Assembly: GCA_044351045.1 (NCBI GenBank)
Contig: JBILGM010000045.1
Coordinates: forward strand, 1-25,934
Reading direction: 5' to 3'
From: UBA6136 sp044351045
GTDB lineage: Bacteria > Pseudomonadota > Gammaproteobacteria > Methylococcales > Methylococcaceae
Length of the DNA: 25,934 nt
The translations under genes were made by a program, and so were the position numbers. Below, one piece after another: positions 6,980 to 14,414 of this stretch. The notes beneath the pieces were generated by a model. That model saw only the letters and a program-made list of their open reading frames with translations. It was not told the origin of the DNA and did not search any database. The stretch's first letter is position 1, and each line of letters begins with the position of its first letter.

Positions 6980-7034
6980 CTGTCATTCTGACCCTTGTGC
7001 TGGGCGAAGCCAAAGTAACAGCGAAGAATCTCAA
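6980..7034 (-). repeat. Short dispersed-repeat-like sequence upstream of the broken kinase
   Basis: The plus strand reads CTGTCATTCTGA, then a 33-base insertion-like stretch containing GGGCGAAGC, then AGCGAAGAATCTC. The two outer blocks match the two ends of a repeat that is very widespread in bacterial genomes (CTGTCATTCTGA next to GCGAAGAATCTC). Only one copy is visible here, so this rests on recognition of the type and not on comparison within the window. Confidence 0.35.
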
Positions 7035-7151
7035 GCGACCGACACCCGACAGAACATAATTCGCCACAACCTCAAAACGATCGTCTGGACACAACATGGG
7101 CCGTGGCGGATACTCTCGCCCCAGTTTCCAGCCATTCCGGAGAATAAAAAC

Positions 7152-7934
7152 ATGGGATTCATGCAGAACAAGCGGGCGCTTATCGTCGGAGTTGCCAGCA
7201 ATCGCTCGATTGCCTATGGCATCGCCGAAGCTATGGCGCGTGAAGGCGCCGAAATCGCCCTGACCTATCAGAATGAGAAACTCAAGGAGCGCGTCGAGAA
7301 GCTGGCTGGCGAGTTGGGCGCCAAGCTGGTTCTGCCCTGCGATGTGGTCAGCGATGAAGAAATCGACACCCTGTTCTCCGAGCTGGGTAAACACTGGGAC
7401 GGCCTGGATACCATCGTTCACTCCGTGGCCTTTGCACCGCGTGAAGCATTGGAAGGCAGCTATCTCGACTCGGTGACTCGCGAGAATTTTCGTGTTGCCC
7501 ACGACGTCAGCTCCTACAGTTTTGCCGCGCTGGCCAAGGGCGGTCGCAAGCTGATGCAGGGCCGCAATGGCGCCCTGCTGACCCTGAGTTACCTGGGGGC
7601 CGAACGCGCCATGCCCAACTACAATGTGATGGGCGTCGCCAAGGCCAGCCTGGAAGCCAATGTGCGCTATCTGGCGGCTTCGCTGGGCCCGGAGGGCGTT
7701 CGCGTCAATGCAGTTTCGGCTGGCGCCATCCGCACTCTGGCTGCTTCCGGCATTGCCAACTTTCGCGAAATGCTGGCCAAGGGCGAGGCCGCCGCTCCGC
7801 TGCGCAAGAATGTCAGCATTGAGGAAGTCGGCAATGCCGCCGCGTTTCTCTGTTCCGATCTCGCTTCAGGCATTACCGGTGAAATTCTCTATGTCGATGC
7901 CGGTTACAACATCGTAGGGTTGTCCGGCCTGTAA
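7152..7934 (+). CDS. fabI: Enoyl-[acyl-carrier-protein] reductase [NADH]
   Basis: FabI catalyses the last step of each fatty-acid elongation cycle, reducing trans-2-enoyl-ACP with NADH in the cytoplasm. The 260-residue protein has the FabI form of the nucleotide-binding motif, LIVGVASNRSIAYGIA, and the signature LGAERAMPNYNVMGVAKASL with the catalytic pair Y157 and K164 plus Y147. These match E. coli Y156, K163 and Y146. Length and ends (MGFM..., ...NIVGLSGL) agree with the family. A GGAG sits nine bases upstream of the start. It is followed after 17 bases by an ABC-transporter operon. It supplies acyl chains on which the downstream lipid-modification cluster could act; that link is inference from proximity. 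It is intact and under normal constraint. Confidence 0.98.
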   Translation: MGFMQNKRALIVGVASNRSIAYGIAEAMAREGAEIALTYQNEKLKERVEKLAGELGAKLVLPCDVVSDEEIDTLFSELGKHWDGLDTIVHSVAFAPREALEGSYLDSVTRENFRVAHDVSSYSFAALAKGGRKLMQGRNGALLTLSYLGAERAMPNYNVMGVAKASLEANVRYLAASLGPEGVRVNAVSAGAIRTLAASGIANFREMLAKGEAAAPLRKNVSIEEVGNAAAFLCSDLASGITGEILYVDAGYNIVGLSGL

Positions 7935-7951
7935 CGGCGGTCTGCCTCCCG

Positions 7952-8734
7952 ATGGCGCTTGACCGGGTGCTGCCGCTTGTACATAAGGAACCGGCAGGGG
8001 CCGGTGTGCATTTGCAGGGTATCCGCCGGGTATTTTCCGGTCAGGCCGTCATTGACGGTCTGGATCTGCGGATTCGTCCCGGTGAATTCCTCGCGCTGCT
8101 TGGCCCGTCGGGCTGCGGTAAGTCCACCCTGCTGCGACTGATCGCGGGGCTGGATCAACCGGATGCCGGGTGCATCGTCGACAACGATCCGTCCCGCCTG
8201 AGCTATGTATTTCAGGACGCCAGCCTGATGCCCTGGCGAACGGTGCTGGCGAACGTACTGCTGCCGCTTGAGCTGACCGATGGCATGGGCGAAGACGCCG
8301 TCACTTGCGCCATGCAGTTATTGGAGACCGTGGGCCTGGCGCAGGCGACCGATCGCTTTCCGAGCGAGCTCTCAGGCGGCATGAAAATGAGAGTTTCGCT
8401 GGCCCGCGCTCTGATCACCCGCCCCCGCCTCTTGTTACTCGACGAGCCATTTGCCGCTCTCGATGAATTCACCCGACAACATCTCGATGAGCACTTGCAG
8501 CAGCTCTGGCTGGATCGGCGGATGACCGTTATTTTTGTCACGCACTCCATTACCGAGGCTGTCTTTCTGGCGGATCGCGTGGTGGTTTTGTCACCCAAGG
8601 GCGGATGGGTGGCAGCCGATGAGCCGATTCCCCTGCCCCGTCCCCGTGCGCAAGGCAGCCGGACCTCGACTGAATTTATCGGACTGGTTCAACGACTTTC
8701 GAACGCCTTGAATGGCGGGACGCCGATGGAATGA
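7952..8734 (+). CDS. ABC transporter ATP-binding protein, nitrate/sulfonate/taurine class
   Basis: This is the motor of an importer. Walker A GPSGCGKST lies at 51-59, the Q-loop in VFQDASLMPW, the signature LSGGMKMRVSLARAL at 140-154, Walker B LLLLDEPFAALD, and the switch histidine in FVTHSITEA. The combination of FQDASLMPWRTV and SGGMKMRV is typical of the SsuB/TauB/NrtD class. Length (260) is normal. Its last four bases overlap the start of the permease gene (ATGA), and the binding-protein gene follows, giving a complete three-gene importer. The substrate cannot be read from this subunit. Confidence 0.93.
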   Translation: MALDRVLPLVHKEPAGAGVHLQGIRRVFSGQAVIDGLDLRIRPGEFLALLGPSGCGKSTLLRLIAGLDQPDAGCIVDNDPSRLSYVFQDASLMPWRTVLANVLLPLELTDGMGEDAVTCAMQLLETVGLAQATDRFPSELSGGMKMRVSLARALITRPRLLLLDEPFAALDEFTRQHLDEHLQQLWLDRRMTVIFVTHSITEAVFLADRVVVLSPKGGWVAADEPIPLPRPRAQGSRTSTEFIGLVQRLSNALNGGTPME

Positions 8735-9513
8735 AACTTTCCCGAACCGACGTGTGGCTCCCGCCATTATTTAGCTTGGTCCTGATCACGACGCTGCTGG
8801 AATGGGCACTGCGCACTACCCATCTTCCGGAATACCTGCTGCCTCGACCGTCATCCGTCATGCTGGCTTTGTTGCATAGTGGTAACGAACTATCCAAAGC
8901 CGCAGTACAAACCGCACTCGCCGCGAGCACGGGACTCCTCGCCAGTGCGCTAATGGGTGCCCTGATTGCGATCCTGCTGTGCATTCATCCGTGGATACGC
9001 CGCGCGTTTTACCCTTATGCCGTGTTTTTCCAGACGGTCCCTATCATCGCCATCGCGCCAATGCTGGTGATCTGGTTCGGCTATGGGCTGAAGGCGGTGA
9101 TTGCCTCCGCCTTTATCGTCTCGGTCTTTCCGATCATCGCCAACACGCTGAGCGGATTGCTGTCCGCCGATCCCGCCCTGCGCGATCTATTCCGGCTTTA
9201 TCGAGCCAGCCCACTAAAAACACTGGTGAAGTTGCGCATTCCCAGCGCCCTACCGGCATTTCTAACCGGCCTTCGGATTGCCTCGGGCCTTGCGGTGATT
9301 GGGGCCATTGTCGGCGAGTTTGTGGCCGATACGTACCAGAACGGCGGTGGCATCGGTACCGCCGTGGTGATCGCCATCAAGGAGCAAAAAACCGACATGG
9401 TCTTTGCTGCAGTGTTGATGGCCTCCTTGCTTGGCCTCGCCTTTTTTGCTTTCGTCAACCTGCTCAGTCACCTGGCCATGCGTCGCTGGCGCATGGGTGA
9501 AATACGGGAGTAA
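8731..9513 (+). CDS. ABC transporter permease, nitrate/sulfonate/NMT1 class
   Basis: The 260-residue protein is an inner-membrane channel subunit with about six helices, beginning with LPPLFSLVLITTLLEWALRT after a short cytoplasmic tip. The BPD_transp_1 coupling region appears as KLRIPSALPAFLTGLRIASG followed by LAVIGAIVGEF, and GGGIGTAV is conserved in SsuC/TauC-like permeases. It works as a homodimer with the ATPase encoded just upstream (4-base overlap) and the lipoprotein encoded just downstream (4-base gap). It appears intact. Confidence 0.93.
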   Translation: MKLSRTDVWLPPLFSLVLITTLLEWALRTTHLPEYLLPRPSSVMLALLHSGNELSKAAVQTALAASTGLLASALMGALIAILLCIHPWIRRAFYPYAVFFQTVPIIAIAPMLVIWFGYGLKAVIASAFIVSVFPIIANTLSGLLSADPALRDLFRLYRASPLKTLVKLRIPSALPAFLTGLRIASGLAVIGAIVGEFVADTYQNGGGIGTAVVIAIKEQKTDMVFAAVLMASLLGLAFFAFVNLLSHLAMRRWRMGEIRE

Positions 9514-9517
9514 CCCA

Positions 9518-10480
9518 ATGTCCGGAATCTTGCGGCACTGGTGCCTTGGCATGCTGTTGATATTTTTCGGGTGCTCCGACGACAAGCACTCACCTAGCGG
9601 CACCGAGCCATACCCGTTCGGCCTGCAACTGAACTGGGTGCCGGAGCCAGAGTTTGGTGGCTATTATGCTGCCCGGGCGATGGGTGCTTTCAAGGACGAG
9701 GGATTGGATGTGGACGTCCGTCCCGGGGGACCGGGTGTGCCCGTGATGCAGATGGTTGCGGCGGGACAGGTGGAATTCGGCATCACCAGTGCCGACAGCC
9801 TTTTGGTTGCCCGCGAGCGGGGCGTCGATGTCGTGGCCATCTTCGCGCTTTACCAGACTTTCCCCGAAGGCATCATGGTTCATGCCGAGCGCGGTCTGAA
9901 GTCACTCGCCGAGGTATTTGAGGGCGGCACCCTGGCTATGGAGGCCGGTACGCCTTTTCAGCGCTTGCTGGCGAAACGCTATGGCCTACAGAAGATCAAG
10001 GCCGTCCCCTACAGCAATAATCTCGGCCCCTTTCTCAACGACCCGCAGTTTGCCCAACAATGCTTCATCACGGCTGAACCGATCGCCGCCCGCCGAGCCG
10101 GGGCCCGGCCGCAGATCTTTCCCATCAGCGATGTTGGTTACAACCCCTACTCCGGCGTCCTCTTTACGCTGCGGAAAACCGTCGCTGAACACCCTGACCA
10201 GGTCGCCGCGCTGGTTCGCGCCGTTCGGCGCGGGTGGCAGTCTTATCTGGAGGACCCGGAGCCTACCAACCAGATCATGCAAGGGCTGAATCCTACGATG
10301 GACCCGGCCACTTTTACCGAGGCCGCCGAGATTCAGAAACCGCTGATACGCGGCAATGACCAGCCCGCCAAAGTCTTGGGCAGCATGGCCCTCGAACGCT
10401 GGAAAACTCTGGCGGAGCAACTGCGAGAAGTGGAACTGATCGGTGAAACCGATCCGGAAAAGGCGTTCGTCAATCCTTGA
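9518..10480 (+). CDS. Substrate-binding lipoprotein of the NMT1/THI5-like ABC importer
   Basis: The 320-residue protein starts MSGILRHWCLGMLLIFFGC, a lipoprotein signal with lipobox FFGC (Cys19), so it would be tethered outside the inner membrane. I chose the ATG at 9518 because it gives this signal and begins four bases after the permease stop. The mature part has LQLNWVPEPEFGGYYAARA, then GAFKDEGLDVDVRPGGPG, VAAGQVEFGITSADSLLVAR and YNPYSGVLFTLRKTV, the layout of NMT1/THI5-like binding proteins. The GGYYAA motif is common in ThiY/RibY relatives that bind pyrimidine or flavin precursors, but sulfonate binders share much of this pattern. The ligand therefore remains open; no TPP- or FMN-riboswitch is visible before the operon. 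Confidence 0.9.
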   Translation: MSGILRHWCLGMLLIFFGCSDDKHSPSGTEPYPFGLQLNWVPEPEFGGYYAARAMGAFKDEGLDVDVRPGGPGVPVMQMVAAGQVEFGITSADSLLVARERGVDVVAIFALYQTFPEGIMVHAERGLKSLAEVFEGGTLAMEAGTPFQRLLAKRYGLQKIKAVPYSNNLGPFLNDPQFAQQCFITAEPIAARRAGARPQIFPISDVGYNPYSGVLFTLRKTVAEHPDQVAALVRAVRRGWQSYLEDPEPTNQIMQGLNPTMDPATFTEAAEIQKPLIRGNDQPAKVLGSMALERWKTLAEQLREVELIGETDPEKAFVNP

Positions 10481-10490
10481 ACCCTGCCGT

Positions 10491-10967
10491 TCAACCCGGA
10501 TTTATTGACTTTGTCGACTTATCGGCACGCCAAATGCGGTAGCGCACTTCCGCCCGTTCCGGCACATAGACGACCACGGGCAAGCGGCTGTTGTAACGGA
10601 TCAGATAGGGATCACCCCCAAGGGTCACAAAGCGATTCTGTTTTGGCGCGTTGGGACTGACGGCCACACGCGTTTCCGCCATCGGCCCGAGTTCCTTGAC
10701 AACATAGCGGGTATAGCCCCAGCCCAGAATGTTCTGCGCCTCGATGTTACCCCCGAAGAAATAACGGTTGGCGCTATCCACTTTGGCAATCTGGCCGACG
10801 ATCAGCTCTAACTCATAATCTTCCTCGCGGGCCTGGCTTGGCAATGAGAGGACATAACGCACCGACCCGGGATCGGCTGGCGGAAAGGCCTTCATGTCAT
10901 CGGCCAAGGTCATCTCCATGCCCAAGGCCAAAATTACAAACAAGCTGACGCTCAAGAGTATTTTCAC
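10491..10967 (-). CDS. eco: Ecotin-type periplasmic serine protease inhibitor
   Basis: Ecotin is a periplasmic dimer that blocks trypsin-fold proteases. Here a signal peptide (about 1-22, ending near LADD) precedes MKAFPPADPGSVRYVLSLP, then YELELIVGQIAKVD, LGWGYTRYVV, and RYNSRLPVVVYVPERAEVRY, all core ecotin motifs; 158 residues is the usual length. In the substrate-like loop, E. coli S-T-M-M (P1 Met84) aligns to E98-T-R100-V, so P1 would be Arg. The two cysteines that form the loop disulfide in E. coli are replaced (VDSANR and VAVSPN). The gene converges on the ABC operon with 10 bases between stops and diverges from the lipid cluster. It appears intact. Confidence 0.95.
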   Translation of the reverse strand: MKILLSVSLFVILALGMEMTLADDMKAFPPADPGSVRYVLSLPSQAREEDYELELIVGQIAKVDSANRYFFGGNIEAQNILGWGYTRYVVKELGPMAETRVAVSPNAPKQNRFVTLGGDPYLIRYNSRLPVVVYVPERAEVRYRIWRADKSTKSINPG

Positions 10968-11124
10968 GGGTCACCTTCATCCGGCTTCAAATGAGTGGGA
11001 AACTGACCGAGGACTATAGCCGGATGACCCTGACAAACCTAGCCATGGCGGGACCCTTTCTATCGCACTCCGATTTAATCGCTCAAGCGGGTTCATCCAC
11101 TTCTCGGGTGTGTTAAATTCTGGG

Positions 11125-11154
11125 TGATTTGACCTATGAGTCATCGTCAAATCA
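11125..11154. promoter_or_regulatory. Candidate operator before the lipid-modification cluster
   Basis: TGATTTGAC (11125-11133) and GTCAAATCA (11146-11154) are a perfect 9-base inverted repeat with a 12-base spacer and arm centres 21 bases apart, two helical turns. It sits 44 bases before the first gene of the cluster and about 160 bases before the divergent ecotin gene. No T-run follows, so a dimeric regulator site is more likely than a terminator. The regulator is not in the window. Confidence 0.6.
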
Positions 11155-11197
11155 GCGCTACCCTCCCTGCGCCGAGGGATCAATCAGGAATTCATTC

Positions 11198-12253
11198 ATG
11201 CAAGCCACATCTTTGCTCATCTCCCTGACCGAACGCGGCCTGATGCCGGACTGGGCCATCCGTCTGGGCATTCGCAAGTTGGTCAAGGAACGTCTGGATT
11301 CCCTGCCGCTCGATGACCCGATGGCCAAAAAAAGTTATGTGCTGGGCTTTCTTCGTGAAATGGCCTCAGCCCCCATCGCCCCCCTCCCGGAGAAGGCCAA
11401 CGAGCAACACTACGAAGTTCCTGCGGCCTTCTTTGAAAAAGTGCTGGGCAAACGTCGCAAATACAGCAGCTGCCTATGGCCGGAAGGTGTGACGTCGCTG
11501 GATGAAGCCGAAGTCGCGGCCCTGACCGAAACCTGTGAGCATGCCGAGCTGGCCGATGGCCAGAGCGTTCTGGAACTGGGTTGCGGCTGGGGGTCGCTGA
11601 GCTTGTGGATGGCGGAGCAGTACCCCCAGAGTCGAATTGTCGGGGTCTCCAATTCCAATAGTCAGCGCGAAAGCATCATGGCGCGCGCCGGGGCCGCCGG
11701 ACTGAACAATCTGGAAATCATCACCTGTGACATGAACGCTTTCACCATCGATGAACGCTTCGACCGGGTGGTGTCGGTGGAAATGTTCGAGCACATGCGT
11801 AACTGGCCCCAACTTTTTAGCCGCGTGGCTGGCTGGCTAAAGCCGGATGGTCGCTTTTTCATGCATGTGTTCTGCCACAAGCACCTGCCCTACACGTTTG
11901 ACGTGCACGACGAATCGGACTGGATGAGCCGCTATTTCTTTTCAGGTGGCATGATGCCGTCCTACGATCTGGCGACGCAGATTGAAAGCCCGCTCAAACG
12001 GGTTCAGCGCTGGCAATGGAGTGGGGGTCATTACGAAAAGACCGCTAACGCCTGGCTGCATAACATGGATCAACACAAGGCTGAGCTTTGGCCGATTCTC
12101 GAGACGACCTATGGCAAGGCACAAGCACAGACCTGGTGGGTTCGCTGGCGCATTTTCTTCATGGCCTGCGCCGAGCTTTTCGGCTACCGAGGAGGCATGG
12201 AATGGCCGGTCGGCCACTATCTGTTCCGGCGTGATGATCTGCAGTCTTCTTGA
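11198..12253 (+). CDS. CFA-like SAM-dependent methyltransferase (coclaurine N-methyltransferase-like branch)
   Basis: The 351-residue protein belongs to the CMAS/cyclopropane synthase superfamily. The SAM site is VLELGCGWGSLSLWMAEQYP, preceded by QHYEVPAAFFEKVLG and YSSCLWPEG, the lipid-methyltransferase version of the 'HYD...Y' motif, and followed by VSVEMFEHM. The variant HYEVP and the end GGMEWPVGHYLFRRDD place it with the branch related to plant N-methyltransferases, not with true CFA synthases. The start at 11198 has AGGAA eight bases upstream. The next gene is 105 bases away with a repeat between. It probably methylates an unsaturated or modified acyl chain or an amine headgroup; which one cannot be told here. 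Confidence 0.9.
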   Translation: MQATSLLISLTERGLMPDWAIRLGIRKLVKERLDSLPLDDPMAKKSYVLGFLREMASAPIAPLPEKANEQHYEVPAAFFEKVLGKRRKYSSCLWPEGVTSLDEAEVAALTETCEHAELADGQSVLELGCGWGSLSLWMAEQYPQSRIVGVSNSNSQRESIMARAGAAGLNNLEIITCDMNAFTIDERFDRVVSVEMFEHMRNWPQLFSRVAGWLKPDGRFFMHVFCHKHLPYTFDVHDESDWMSRYFFSGGMMPSYDLATQIESPLKRVQRWQWSGGHYEKTANAWLHNMDQHKAELWPILETTYGKAQAQTWWVRWRIFFMACAELFGYRGGMEWPVGHYLFRRDDLQSS

Positions 12254-12260
12254 GGAACCT

Positions 12261-12320
12261 TCAGAAATTGCACTTCGACAAGGCTTTCCTGAGCAAAGCC
12301 GAAGGGCGTGAACGGATAAT
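12261..12320 (-). repeat. Dispersed intergenic repeat, copy C (inverted)
   Basis: On the minus strand it reads TCACGCCCTTCGGCTTTGC, then TCAGGAAAGCCTTGTCGAAG, then TGCAATTTC. The blocks agree with copies A and B. GGCTTT and AAAGCC form a 6-base stem, with CTTC and GAAG as outer arms, so the transcript could fold. It occupies most of the gap between the first methyltransferase and the DUF2878 gene. Confidence 0.8.
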
Positions 12321-12358
12321 GTTTAGAGGTTTTCTTCAGTCTTTTTGAGTAAATCGCC

Positions 12359-12901
12359 ATGGACCGACTCTCACGCATGCCGCCGCTAGCCAATTTCTTG
12401 CTTTACCAGCTAGCCTGGTTTGCCTGCGTGATGGGGGCGGCCAAGGGCCAACCCATGATCGGGGTCGGTGTGGCGGGACTGTTTATCGCATTACATCTTA
12501 CGCTGGCTCGCTCAGCCAAATCGGAACTCGCCATGATCGTGCTGACCGGGCTCATTGGTGGCGCGTGGGAAACCTTGATCGTTCACCAGGACTGGGTGCG
12601 TTATATAGGCGGCACGTCTCCAAACTGGCCCCCGGCGTGGATTATTGCGCTGTGGCTGGCCTTTGCAACGACGTTTAATGTCTCGCTTCGCTGGCTGCAA
12701 AATCGTCATGGTCTCGCGGCGCTGCTGGGTCTGTTGGGTGGACCCGCGGCCTGGTACGCCGGGGCTCGTCTGGGCGCATTGGAACTCCCTGACCCGAGCG
12801 TTGCTCTGATGGTCATCGGAGTTGGCTGGGCGGTCTTGATGCCTTTTCTGCTATTCGTGGCTCATCGTCTGGCGACCCAACAGGAGGGACCCCATGTTTG
12901 A
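12359..12901 (+). CDS. DUF2878 integral membrane protein
   Basis: The 180-residue product has about six hydrophobic segments (for example LANFLLYQLAWFACVMGAA, VGVAGLFIALHLTLA, ALMVIGVGWAVLMPFLLFVA) and fits DUF2878, a small membrane family of unknown function. Conserved features include GLIGGAWETLIVHQDWVRY in an early loop and WPPAWIIALWLAFATTFNVS. DUF2878 is repeatedly found in clusters with CFA-like methyltransferases, DUF1295 and DUF1365, as here. Its last eight bases overlap the DUF1295 gene. It may form or assist a membrane site for lipid modification; this is inferred from context only. Start ATG at 12359 fits the first helix; a second ATG six codons later is possible. Confidence 0.85.
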   Translation: MDRLSRMPPLANFLLYQLAWFACVMGAAKGQPMIGVGVAGLFIALHLTLARSAKSELAMIVLTGLIGGAWETLIVHQDWVRYIGGTSPNWPPAWIIALWLAFATTFNVSLRWLQNRHGLAALLGLLGGPAAWYAGARLGALELPDPSVALMVIGVGWAVLMPFLLFVAHRLATQQEGPHV

Positions 12902-13679
12902 CTGGCAACTGGCCGCTTGGGCTCTATTCGTGTTGTTGGCCATGAGCGGACTTACCTGGCTGGCGAGCCTTTACAGGCGTGATGTCAGTATTGTGGATTC
13001 CGTCTGGTCGCTGTTTTTCCTCGGCGGGTTGTTGACCTGGTGGCTGGCGCCTGAGATCAATGGCCCACGTGCTGCAGCGACCCTGATTCTTGTGGGGCTT
13101 TGGGCGCTCCGTTTATGTGGCTATTTAACCTGGCGTAATTGGGGACACCCGGAAGACCGCCGCTATCAGGCCATTCGTGAACGCAACCAGCCTCACTACG
13201 AACTCAAAAGCCTGATCATCGTCTTTGCCTTGCAGGCCCTGCTGGCCTGGTGGATCGCCTTACCGATACTCCCCGTTCTCAAGTCAAGTAATCCCTGGAC
13301 TTGGCTGGACAGCCTCGGGGCCACGGTGTTTATGACCGGGCTGATTCTGGAAACGCTGGCCGACGCCCAAATGGCCACATTCAAGGCCCAACCTAAAGGT
13401 CATGATGCTGTGCTGAATACCGGCTTGTGGCGCTATTCAAGACATCCCAACTATTTTGGTGAAGCCGTGGTCTGGTGGGGGTTCTATCTGATGGCCCTGG
13501 GCGCTGGCGCCCCCCTCTGGCTGATCACTTCGCCTCTACTGATCAATGTCTTGCTGGTGAAGGTTTCCGGAGTACCTCTATTGGAGCAGGACATCGCGGA
13601 GCGTCGGCCGGCCTATCGGGATTACATTATCAACACCAGTTCTTTCATTCCCAGACCACCCAGGAATCCATCGCCATGA
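12894..13679 (+). CDS. DUF1295 membrane protein (steroid 5-alpha-reductase C-terminal-like)
   Basis: The 261-residue multi-pass protein carries the family signature LNTGLWRYSRHPNYFGEAVV near residue 178, a binding region for NADPH or SAM in related reductases and methyltransferases (ICMT/5-alpha-reductase superfamily). The N-terminal part has RRDVSIVDSVWSLFF and the middle part WRNWGHPEDRRYQAIR, also typical of DUF1295. It may reduce a double bond in a lipid-like substrate. It overlaps DUF2878 by eight bases and the next gene by four (ATGA), so it is part of one transcription unit. Function remains inferred from family and context. Confidence 0.9.
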   Translation: MFDWQLAAWALFVLLAMSGLTWLASLYRRDVSIVDSVWSLFFLGGLLTWWLAPEINGPRAAATLILVGLWALRLCGYLTWRNWGHPEDRRYQAIRERNQPHYELKSLIIVFALQALLAWWIALPILPVLKSSNPWTWLDSLGATVFMTGLILETLADAQMATFKAQPKGHDAVLNTGLWRYSRHPNYFGEAVVWWGFYLMALGAGAPLWLITSPLLINVLLVKVSGVPLLEQDIAERRPAYRDYIINTSSFIPRPPRNPSP

Positions 13680-14332
13680 AATCACTTTTTTTCTGGCGGT
13701 CTTTGCTGGCTGCCCTGATCACCGTCTGTACTGCGGTCCATGCTACGACCGGCGAGCAGACCAGAAACGATGACTGGAACTTCACGGTTTACCTGGACGA
13801 TGATGCCGTCGGCCAGCATCGCTTTGCACTGAGCGAATCAGAACCCCTACGTAAACTGCGCAGCGAGGCGCGGTTTACCATCAAACTGTTAATGATCAAT
13901 GCCTACAGTTATGCCCATGAAGCCAACGAAACCTGGCAGGGCGATTGCCTGCAGGACATCCAGGCCAGGACCGATGACAATGGCGACCTTTCGGCGCTGC
14001 GAGGCAACGAGACCGATGGCCATTTCGTGCTCAAAAAGGACAAGATCACCGAGAATCTGCCAGCCTGCATCATGACCTTCGCTTACTGGAACCCGTTGAT
14101 ACTGAAGCAAAGTCGATTGCTCAACCCGCAGAACGGCGAATACACCGAGGTCCGGATTCAGTCCAAAGGACGCGAAACGGTCGCGGTTCGCGGCAAGCCT
14201 GTCAGTGCCGATCGTTATCATCTCGATGCCGGCAAGTTCCAGATCGATCTGTGGTATGCCGATGGCGAGCGTTGGGTGGCACTCGACTCTACACTCGAAA
14301 ATGGCAGCAAGCTCCGTTACCGGATTGAATGA
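13676..14332 (+). CDS. Exported DUF6134-like protein
   Basis: The 218-residue protein starts at 13676, overlapping the DUF1295 stop by four bases. A signal peptide is clear (FFWRSLLAALITVCTAVHA, then TTGEQ), so it is periplasmic. The mature part reads WNFTVYLDDDAVGQHRFALS, LRSEARFTIKLLMINAYSYA, ENLPACIMTFAYWNPLILKQ and VSADRYHLDAGKFQIDLWYA, the beta-rich pattern of DUF6134 members found in CFA/DUF1365 clusters. The fold suggests a lipid-binding or chaperone-type shell similar in layout to LolA or DUF3108 proteins; that likeness is impression, not proof. It may move the modified lipid or fatty acid across the periplasm together with the lipocalin. Confidence 0.75.
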   Translation: MKSLFFWRSLLAALITVCTAVHATTGEQTRNDDWNFTVYLDDDAVGQHRFALSESEPLRKLRSEARFTIKLLMINAYSYAHEANETWQGDCLQDIQARTDDNGDLSALRGNETDGHFVLKKDKITENLPACIMTFAYWNPLILKQSRLLNPQNGEYTEVRIQSKGRETVAVRGKPVSADRYHLDAGKFQIDLWYADGERWVALDSTLENGSKLRYRIE

Positions 14333-14348
14333 GGGGAAACTCTAAAAG

Positions 14349-14410
14349 TTATTCGTTCATGCCCTTCGGCTTCACACAGGAGAGTCTTGTCGAAGTGCAA
14401 ATTTTTTAGC
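14349..14410 (+). repeat. Dispersed intergenic repeat, copy B
   Basis: The core reads TCATGCCCTTCGGCTTCACA, then CAGGAGAGTCTTGTCGAAG, then TGCAAATTTTTTAGC. It fills almost all of the gap between the DUF6134-like gene and the lipocalin gene, inside what is otherwise one tightly packed operon. Confidence 0.8.
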
Positions 14411-14414
14411 TCCC

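Noticed and set aside
6807..7502. 231-codon minus-strand frame over the fabI start
   Set aside because: It is antisense to fabI for most of its length and its product shows no domain.
7934..7952. Riboswitch upstream of the ABC importer
   Set aside because: Only 17 bases separate it from fabI, and no conserved TPP or FMN element is seen upstream of fabI either.
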